This document shows, piece after piece, positions 58,701 through 64,000 of a DNA stretch of 64,000 nucleotides. Numbering within the stretch: position 1 is the first letter of the stretch; every line of letters starts with the position of its first letter. The notes under the pieces are model-generated. The model was given only the letters and a program-made list of their open reading frames with translations, had not been told where the DNA came from and searched no databases. The stretch spans positions 103,498,036 to 103,562,035 of the forward strand of contig CM036168.1 of NCBI GenBank assembly GCA_020631735.1, read 5' to 3'. The stretch comes from Saccharum officinarum (Eukaryota > Streptophyta > Magnoliopsida > Poales > Poaceae). The position numbers were made by a program, and so were the translations under genes.

Positions 58701-60318
58701 TTTTTGTTTACCTGCAGTGTAATTTCAGGAAAAAGGAAAATATATAATTTTTTGCCTGAAAAACATCCCAGTTTAGCTTTGTTTGAAGCTTGATTTATCT
58801 GATCCTAAACTGTACTTGCCATTCTGTATAGGACTCAGATAATACACATTCTGTGGGAATAGCTCAGAGAGCTAGACATCCCGAGGAGTTAAAAAGAGAC
58901 CCTGACAAGTGGATGATTGACATTGACTATTATTTGTCACAACAGGTTCTTCACCATTGCAATACATTTTCCCTTCTCGGAAAAATACAGTTGTCATACA
59001 GTGTTGCTGATTCTAAATTGCCTTTGCAGATTCATCCTGTTGTTTCTCGTTTGTGTGCTTCCATTCAGGGTACTAGTCCAGCTCGTTTGGCTGAATGTCT
59101 GGGACTTGATTCGGCTAAGGTGCGTATTTTCTGTTGAGTCTTCGATATCTTAAATGATTGGCATCATTTCTTCCAATATAGAGTTTGCTGATTCTTATTA
59201 CCTGGATCAGTTCCAATCAAGAGTGACTGAGTCTAGCAATCAAGATACATCTACGATGCTGTTATCTGTAATCGATGATGAAGATGAGAGGTGAACCTCT
59301 AACATATCAATTTCATTAATGTTGCAGTATTTCAGTTATTCAAATATTCTTGTGTTTTAATGACAGATATCGTGGTTGTGAGCCACTGCGTTTATCATGC
59401 CCAAGCTGTTCTGGTACCTTCGACTGCCCTCCTGTATCTAGTCTGATTACTAGTGCTACAAGTGTATCAGATCCAAATGAAGGAAAGGATGCTACTGCTA
59501 ATTTCTGGCGCCATATGCGGTGCCCAAGATGCCCAGATAATGCTGACGAGTCCAAAATTTCTCCTCCAATGCTTGCCAACCAGGTGAATATTAATTTAAT
59601 ATAGCATGATCCTGAATTTAAGTTGATTAAAACTTTACTTTTATGTTGTCCATGTGTAGATGAAAAGACAGGCTGATAATTTCATTAGTCTATATTATAA
59701 AGGTTTGCAGATGGTAAGTGTTTTAGTTCGAGCCTTAATATATTATACAATGCCTGTTTATGATTACCCTTGAGCTTTTGGCTGTTCTTTTCTGCCAGTG
59801 TGACGATGAGGGTTGCAAATACTCAACTCACAGCGTAAACCTTAGAGTTATGGGGATTCTGAGAGAGGAACCATCTGCCCTAACTACCCACGCTGCAACG
59901 GTCGCCTAGTAAGACAGGTTTGTTGACACTCTGCCTGAGCTTACAATGTGCCCATTTAGGCAAGTGGCAACTGGTGTCTAATACTAAACCTTTGTGTTTA
60001 ACAGTACACGGAGGCAGATCTATACAGACAACTGTCATACTTTTGCTATGTACTTGATGCAACCCAGTGTCTCGAAAAGGTTCTCATCAACCTAACCATG
60101 TACTTTACTTTTTTTACTTTCTAATCCAACTTATGCCATAGCTGACTTGATCGTAACTGCTTTGGATGTAGCTGGACCAGAAGGCAAGGCTCCCCTTCGA
60201 GAGAGAGTTTGTAGCAGTAGGCCAAACAATTAACTTGGCACTGCTAGAGATCCAGAAAATCCGAGATAGATGCGCATTTGGATGGGTTCAGCTAAGGGAC
60301 CTTGCCGTGTCAATATGA
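40733..60318 (+). CDS. POLA1: DNA polymerase alpha catalytic subunit, with exons missing at gap 2
   Basis: This B-family polymerase extends RNA-DNA primers with primase in the nucleus. Twenty-nine visible exons start at 40733, 42290, 42533, 42703, 43692, 45173, 45397, 45816, 46332, 46627, 46915, 47134, 47341, 47774, 47982, 48197, 48348, 57702, 57877, 58086, 58288, 58832, 59030, 59211, 59367, 59660, 59799, 60005 and 60172. They total about 1,470 codons, consistent with plant homologues once the missing part is added. Recognisable parts include the N-terminal [12 protein letters not shown] segment, exonuclease-fold [13 protein letters not shown], motif [15 protein letters not shown] (exon 13-14), motif B LTANSMYGCLG (exons 15-16) and the C-terminal zinc-binding cysteines (CPSC, CPRC, CDDEGC, CPNYPRC). 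Motif C (YGDTDS) and the KKKKYAA region, expected between exon 17 (NLNLE) and exon 18 (NIERKG), are not visible. Exon 27 is one base short. Confidence 0.95.
41486..41575 (+). repeat. 45-bp in-frame tandem duplication in POLA exon 1
   Basis: Two adjacent units encode the same 15 residues ([15 protein letters not shown]). They differ by two synonymous changes at the start. The duplication lies in the poorly conserved acidic N-terminal region and keeps the frame. Confidence 0.9.
43943..44982. mobile_element. non-autonomous hAT-type DNA transposon nested in the MITE
   Basis: The 1,040-bp element has 16-bp perfect terminal inverted repeats (CAATGTTTTCAGATCG) and an exact 8-bp target duplication TTCATAAT (43935-43942 and 44983-44990), diagnostic of hAT. 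Both subterminal regions are packed with TAGTCG/CGACTA motifs in both orientations, the kind of array hAT transposases bind. No transposase is encoded. The centre is a GC-rich imperfect minisatellite followed by a GC-rich non-repetitive stretch. Confidence 0.9.
44320..44600. repeat. GC-rich imperfect minisatellite inside the hAT element
   Basis: The region alternates variants of GGCGGAGCTGCT and CGGACGGACGGACG many times. The resulting frames on both strands (Arg/Asp/Gly or Ser/Ala/Pro rich) stay open because of the repeat and are not genes. Confidence 0.85.
46023..46266. mobile_element. Stowaway-type MITE in POLA intron 8
   Basis: The ends are CTCTGGCCACAAAAAAGTT and, reverse-complemented, CTACTCTGATAAAAAATAG. 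They are imperfect inverted repeats flanked by TA, with an AT-rich interior of about 244 bp. The right end is slightly extended, so the exact boundary is uncertain by a few bases. Confidence 0.7.
48626..48810 (-). repeat. 3' LTR of Copia element C
   Basis: Read on the minus strand it runs from TGATAGATATATTAGG to CTGTTATTCTACA, about 185 bp, and directly follows the C pol stop codon and a GC-rich purine tract. The left border is inferred from the TG/CA rule. No second copy of this LTR exists in the window: the partner that should lie beyond 57402 is missing. Confidence 0.7.
48808..50226 (-). pseudogene. Copia element C pol, RT and RNase H part
   Basis: A minus-strand frame runs from [21 protein letters not shown] through [62 protein letters not shown] and the RNase H motifs ([30 protein letters not shown]) to [16 protein letters not shown]. 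It begins in mid-domain at 50226, where element B interrupts the conserved NVVTG-KW sequence. The rest of pol continues at 55759. Apart from that interruption no stop or frameshift is visible in this part. Confidence 0.9.
50222..50226. repeat. target-site duplication of element B (CCGGT, left)
   Basis: CCGGT here is repeated at 55759-55763. Removing element B and one copy restores the RT codons for NVVTGKW in element C. Confidence 0.92.
50227..50438 (-). repeat. 3' LTR of element B
   Basis: This 212-bp LTR starts TGAGAGTAATTGGG and ends ATACTCTAACA on the plus strand. The other LTR lacks TAAC near its end (ATACTCA). The polypurine tract, CTGCGGGGGTG on the minus strand, is adjacent. Confidence 0.9.
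50458..51564 (-). pseudogene. element B pol, second half of RT and RNase H
   Basis: Starting after the frameshift, this frame reads [28 protein letters not shown] (YVDD active site) and [13 protein letters not shown]. It hits an in-frame TAG at 51091-51093 inside the conserved GAL-QYLT segment (Q to stop). It resumes in the same frame to the complete RNase H ([49 protein letters not shown]) and terminal [16 protein letters not shown]. In YTNADW the usual first Asp of YTDADW is Asn. Confidence 0.88.
51565..53350 (-). pseudogene. element B integrase core and first half of RT
   Basis: A long frame covers the integrase catalytic core ([41 protein letters not shown]: the D, D and E residues are present), [17 protein letters not shown], and a Pro-rich spacer. 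The spacer contains a duplicated [11 protein letters not shown] unit (52350-52440). The frame then enters RT (WKHKF-type start, [37 protein letters not shown]). At about 51565 the expected GFVD-type residues are missing and the frame shifts, so RT is broken into two. Confidence 0.88.
53351..55405 (-). pseudogene. element B gag and protease
   Basis: The start ATG is at 55405. The N-terminal part is Ala-rich and probably coiled-coil, followed by the gag core ([14 protein letters not shown], then [16 protein letters not shown] and FVQGDLSV). A TAG at 54839-54841 interrupts gag in frame. A Gly/Asn-rich linker and a long Gln-rich tract (about 54120-53930) follow. Then comes the protease active site [10 protein letters not shown] with D near 53812, and the start of the integrase zinc finger ([13 protein letters not shown]). 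A TGA at 53351-53353 ends the frame within that finger. No CCHC knuckle was seen. Confidence 0.85.
55551..55758 (-). repeat. 5' LTR of element B
   Basis: This 208-bp LTR is identical to 50227-50438 except for the missing TAAC near its right end. TGGTATCATATTAGG follows on the minus strand as primer-binding site. CCGGT (55759-55763) is the target duplication. Confidence 0.92.
55759..57402 (-). pseudogene. element C integrase and start of RT
   Basis: The minus-strand frame from 57304 reads the zinc-finger part ([28 protein letters not shown]), the integrase core ([40 protein letters not shown], with D, D, E) and [16 protein letters not shown] frameshift near 56050 in a Pro/Ala-rich spacer leads to a second frame with RPVTRLQTG and [18 protein letters not shown], ending at NVVTG where element B begins. 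Protease and gag lie beyond the N gap. Confidence 0.88.
57403..57502. other. assembly gap of 100 N (gap 2)
   Basis: Exactly 100 N. The left side is inside element C, before its protease and gag. The right side is in the untranslated leader of a different Copia element (D). The real missing sequence should include the C 5' region, most of D, and the POLA exons for motif C. Confidence 0.99.
57503..57682 (-). mobile_element. 5' end of Copia element D (same family as element A)
   Basis: 57569-57682 is a 114-bp LTR starting TGTTGAAAG and ending CTCCAACA, clearly related to the 112-bp LTRs of element A. It differs mainly in the bases after TGTTGAAAG and by two extra bases near the end. The minus strand continues with TGGTATCAGCAGCC as primer-binding site and a GC-rich leader (to 57503). 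No matching left LTR is visible. The LTR ends 19 bp before the POLA exon 18 acceptor. Confidence 0.85.
58640..58693. mobile_element. possible Stowaway MITE remnant in POLA intron 21
   Basis: The sequence ends ATAAACGGAGGGAGTAG, the reverse complement of the common CTACTCCCTCCGT MITE terminus. I did not find the opposite end, so only one terminus may survive. Confidence 0.35.
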
Positions 60319-61620
60319 TGTTTTGAGGTGGGGGAGAGCTCGATTAGATGAATTTGATTCTAATCGTGCAAGAAATTAATCGCTGTCTGTAGGTTGTGTT
60401 GATTCTGGATCTCGTTGGTAAAAGGAATAGGACACGCCAAACGGTGAGTTGAAACACCAGCCGTCCTGGTAGTATTTCCTTGCCTGTAGAACTCCATTTG
60501 GATACACCTCATAGCAGACCTTGTCTCACCTACATGTTTTAGTGAGTGGCTGTGTTGTACTAAACTTGTAAATATGTTGTGTCCGTCTCCTTAGGCCTCG
60601 GTGCCCGTGCTAATGTACACTATCATATATAGTCATCTGTCAATTGTTTGTTTTGCTATGTGGTGTGTTCCTGTGCATACATATAACAAGATACTATCGT
60701 TGGTCAGATTACTAATGTTGTGAATTCCGTTAGGTGGAAAAATATGGGAGAGGAAAACGAGCACTTCGTGACAACATGCATTCTGGAATTGGTGCTCTCT
60801 CTCCATGTCATTTTTTATCTCCTAACTGCGCAGTTTATGCGTTAGACAATGGGCCTGAATCTAAATGACGGTAGAATGCCATACATTCCGATGCTATTCT
60901 TTCCTAAGCTCCGCTTCCAAATAATTGTGGCATGCAAGTCGTATGCAAATTGCTACAGTGAGTTATGGCAATTTTGGTAGCAACTTGTGTCTGGCAATAA
61001 AATATTCCAGACTGTTAAGTAGAGCATAACTGGCGCATCATGCTCTCAAATTGACATTTGGCGGCAATGTATAACAGGCGGTGAAAAATGTCAACAATGT
61101 CCCTTGAAACTTCCATCCTTCATCCGTATCCTCCTCGGACGGTCGATAACTCGCGTTTATCCTCCAGCATCGATGACAGGGTTGACTAGACACAAGCAGA
61201 TGATTTATGAATCATATCATGACAAGATAAGAAATCCAATACGTGACCTTTTTTTTTTGAGCATCAATACGGTTCACCGCTATCGGAAGCTCTGCTCTCT
61301 CGTATGTATCCGATTATTCTTTGATTTGAGTTTTCGTGAGGCCATTCTTTTGTGGACGGAACATGTCCACGCTGTCATGCTGCCAAATTACGGCGCCTAC
61401 TCTGATTCACTGAACCGAGCGAGTTCTCGTCGCCTCCTCATATCGTATCTTCTTCCATCTCTCTTCGCATCGTATGCGCCTCTCTTCTCTGATTCCGCTG
61501 GGCTTCCATCATTGCCGACACTGGCGGCGACAGAATACAGCAAGTCAGTCCTCCTCCCGCTGAGGTTTTCTTTTGGTTGGACTTCGAGAGGAGTTGCGCT
61601 CCTCCTCCCCCTCTACTAGA
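60319..61620. other. POLA 3' UTR and intergenic sequence
   Basis: The first several hundred bases are probably the POLA 3' UTR. A 171-codon frame at 61104-61619 has no recognisable domain and is rich in Leu, Ser and Arg as expected from CT-rich sequence. I treat it as chance. The end of this stretch may include the 5' UTR of the palmitoyltransferase gene. Confidence 0.5.
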
Positions 61621-62050
61621 TTCGACTGGCGTGGAACGGCAACGGCACAGCGGAGGAGACCCATCTGTACTTGTTTTTGGATTCTTTGTTTGTAAGTAAC
61701 CCTAGCTTGTTTGGAAGGATTTTCCTAAATTCGTCTGTTTCCGGCACAATTGTTTTTTTTGGCAGCAAAATAAGCAATCAAATCCATGTAAATTTTCCCC
61801 TACAACCCTATCCATTCTGTTTGTTGCTAATTTCTATACGCATGGACCTTTCACTAAACTGCTTTATGTTGGTTCTTCCCGTTCTTATCCAGGGGGCAAG
61901 GTCAATCTCAGTTGATAACACACGACTTCTATTCCAGTCTGACAGTCTCCACGTGCGGCTGCATATATACTGTTTCAAAATTTCGGAGTAAGGTCTGAAC
62001 CCTCGTGCTGCTTCGAGGGGATTGAAGCTGGTCGCTGGTTGCACTTGCAC
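61621..62050 (+). other. probable 5' UTR (possibly spliced) of the DHHC gene
   Basis: The sequence TTTGTAAGTAACC near 61688 looks like a 5' splice site and TTATCCAG near 61891 like an acceptor. A 5' UTR intron is therefore likely but not proven without transcripts. Confidence 0.35.
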
Positions 62051-63797
62051 ATGGCGCAGCCACAGCAGCGGGTGTACCAAGCTTGGAAGGGGGATAACGT
62101 GAGAATCATTCGAATTTTCTGTATTTACTTTGTTTAGTACTCAACTTACCAATTCTTTTATATCTATAGTATATCAGTCTTATTAGGCTGCAGCCACATC
62201 TTTTCAAATGGATCACAGATCTAAACAGAATGCTGGCCAACAAGTTTCTAAGTTTGCCAATAGTGGAATTGAGCTAACCTCCGTAGGACAGCATCTTTGC
62301 CATGGCAGTTTCTTTTTCTTCTTTTAATTATCTCAGCAGTCATACTGCCAGTGTTGTCTCATTTACTGTGATTTATATGGTGATAAATGTATGAGTGTTG
62401 GATCTCTATTCTTCTCATATGCAATATATGGGTTGAGTTTATAAGTACAACAGTTACAAGCTTGATGAATTGGAAGTGACATTGACAAGTATAATAACTA
62501 AGTAATTGAGTACTACAGAATGTTGCACACTGTGACACTGATGTCACATTGTTGTTCATATGCTATGTACCACACATCTGTCACAACCGCGCCAAGAAAT
62601 GTATTCTTTCTTAGATCATGTCCTCTATTTTGGATTTGGCTAGGTTGCAGTCCTACGTGTCTGGTTAACATATGGAAGAACTGTAACAATTGTGTACCCC
62701 GCAAAAAAAAAATGTAACAATTGTGTATTCAATGGTGCAAGGCCAAGCACTCAAAGGGTCATGCAGCTGGCTGGTTAAGAAGCCTGGCTATGTTGTGATG
62801 CCAGGGCAAAAAAAACTGTCACTGCTAGCTGGGTATCCCCATTAGGGTTGTATTTACAGGGCCGTTCCTTCTCATTTCTGGTGCATATATAATTTCTAGT
62901 ATACATTTTCACTCTTAACTCTCTTGTGTGCTCAAGGAAAAAAAAACAGTGGCTAGTATCAAACCAACTATCACAATATCATATTCTCTGCTAGATGATC
63001 AGCTTGGCTTGTTTTTGAGATCCGATGTGATATATATACTTTTGTCATATATTCTATCTTTGAGATCGTTATTTTTTTGGCATTCATGATGTCTCATATT
63101 ATTGATTTGGTATCCTGTAACTGACTTGTGTGTCTTGCTTTCTACCCATTAATACAATGACACACAGATCTCCTGCATGTTTGAGAGAAAAAACCGACTC
63201 ATGTATCTTGTTTGCAGAGGTTCTTCTTTGGTGGGCGGTTGATATTTGGACCTGATGTTAGATCTCTAGGTGTTTCTGTTGCCCTCATTGTTATCCCAGT
63301 TGCTGTCTTTTGTGTGTTTGTCGCACATCATCTCCGTCATCAGTTTCATGCATATGATGCAGGATATGCAATTCTTGTCATAGCAATAGTGTTCACAATC
63401 TATGTAAGTATGATGCTGTTTCTTGCTGGTATTTTTGTGTGAGGATTTCAAAAATTTGATGACTCCTAAATTTGTGTGTTCTTTGCCTGCACTTTTGGTG
63501 TAGGTGCTTCTGTTACTCTTCACCGCTGCCGCTCGGGATCCTGGCATTGTACCTCGTGCTTCACATCCACCTGAGGAGGATATTCACTATGATAATTTGT
63601 CTCTTACTGACACACCTGGAATGCTACAGTTTCCTCGTGTAAAAGAAGTTATAGTAAATGGGATGCCTGTGAAAGTAAAGTATTGTGAAACTTGTATGGT
63701 TTTTCGCCCTCCTCGATGTTCACACTGTTCCATTTGCAACAATTGTGTGGAACGCTTTGATCATCACTGCCCATGGGTAGGACAATGCATTGGAAAG
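62051..63797 (+). CDS. DHHC-type protein S-acyltransferase, 5' part (runs off window)
   Basis: Exons 62051-62098, 63218-63403 and 63504-63797 join in phase to 176 residues; more exons must follow. DHHC enzymes transfer palmitate to cysteines of membrane proteins through an acyl-enzyme on the DHHC cysteine. Visible parts: a short N terminus ([16 protein letters not shown]), two hydrophobic helices (about residues 35-57 and 66-88), a DPG motif right after the second helix (RDPGIVPR), then the cysteine-rich domain ([35 protein letters not shown]) with the DHHC motif near residues 164-167. The Cys/His ligands seen so far are all present. The length and order fit plant PAT proteins. The start is the first ATG of the small first exon and gives the MAQ-type N terminus seen in some relatives. 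Confidence 0.9.
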
Positions 63798-64000
63798 GTA
63801 AGCTATATAGTATTGGAATCGAATGATGAATTTTGCATTCCATGGATACATATTTATATAAGAAAATAATGAGTGCACTAAAAACAAAATTGCCATGTCT
63901 TAAGCAAAAGGGTAAAATGATCATTTCTTAAATAAAATGTGCCCAGTTTATAATTTTCATGTTCGATCTAACATAGTAACTCCACCAAACTAGAATGAAG
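63798..64000 (+). other. intron 3 of the DHHC gene, to window end
   Basis: The 5' splice site GGTAAGC follows exon 3. No further exon is visible before the window ends. Confidence 0.7.

Noticed and set aside
61104..61619. 171-codon plus-strand frame upstream of the DHHC gene
   Set aside because: No family resemblance and it crosses CT-rich probable promoter or 5' UTR sequence.
1..64000. CRISPR arrays, bacterial operons or phage genes
   Set aside because: The window is intron-rich plant nuclear DNA. The tandem repeats present have no spacer structure and no cas-like genes.

Overview
The window is plant nuclear DNA, most probably from a grass (Poaceae). It has GT-AG intron-rich genes with GC-rich first exons, Stowaway-type MITEs ending in the TACTCCCTC-like consensus, and nested LTR retrotransposons. 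Two runs of exactly 100 N (9906-10005 and 57403-57502) are scaffold gaps, and both turn out to matter for interpretation.

Layout. 1-2371 is AT-rich flank with no recognised exon. 2377-25586 is one large non-coding LTR retrotransposon locus on the minus strand, bounded by a 5-bp target duplication (GTATT). Its LTRs are about 5.35 kb and no gag or pol is visible (a LARD-like, non-autonomous element). The assembly shows three LTRs, the first separated from the second by gap 1, so either the locus is a tandem array or part of it is duplicated by assembly. 25857-26111 is the last coding exon of a gene I do not recognise. 26112-28458 is intergenic, with MITE-like repeats and a possible peroxidase fragment. 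28459-37364 is a complete 11-exon DUF639-family membrane-protein gene (820 codons); its third intron carries a short-LTR Copia element (29854-33785) with a scrambled pol gene. 38069-40374 (minus) is a subtilase gene broken by a stop and several frameshifts. 40733-60318 is the catalytic subunit of DNA polymerase alpha (POLA), divergent from the subtilase across a roughly 350-bp spacer with two E2F-type sites. 62051-63797 is the 5' part of a DHHC palmitoyltransferase that runs off the window.

The POLA locus is heavily invaded. Intron 5 carries a Stowaway MITE with a 1,040-bp hAT-type element inside it. The interval after exon 17 holds a Copia element (C) interrupted by a second, nearly intact Copia element (B), then gap 2, then the 5' end of a third Copia element (D) of the same short-LTR family as the one in DUF639. 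The exons that should encode polymerase motif C (YGDTDS) are absent from the visible sequence, and C and D each show only one LTR. Both facts are explained if gap 2 hides several kilobases including those exons.

I found no evidence for a new biochemical system. The most unusual biological signal is the domain-permuted Copia element in DUF639 intron 3, whose junctions share an 8-bp microhomology and look like repeated template switching during reverse transcription. The most consequential practical observations are the missing POLA exons and the probable false or complex duplication around gap 1.
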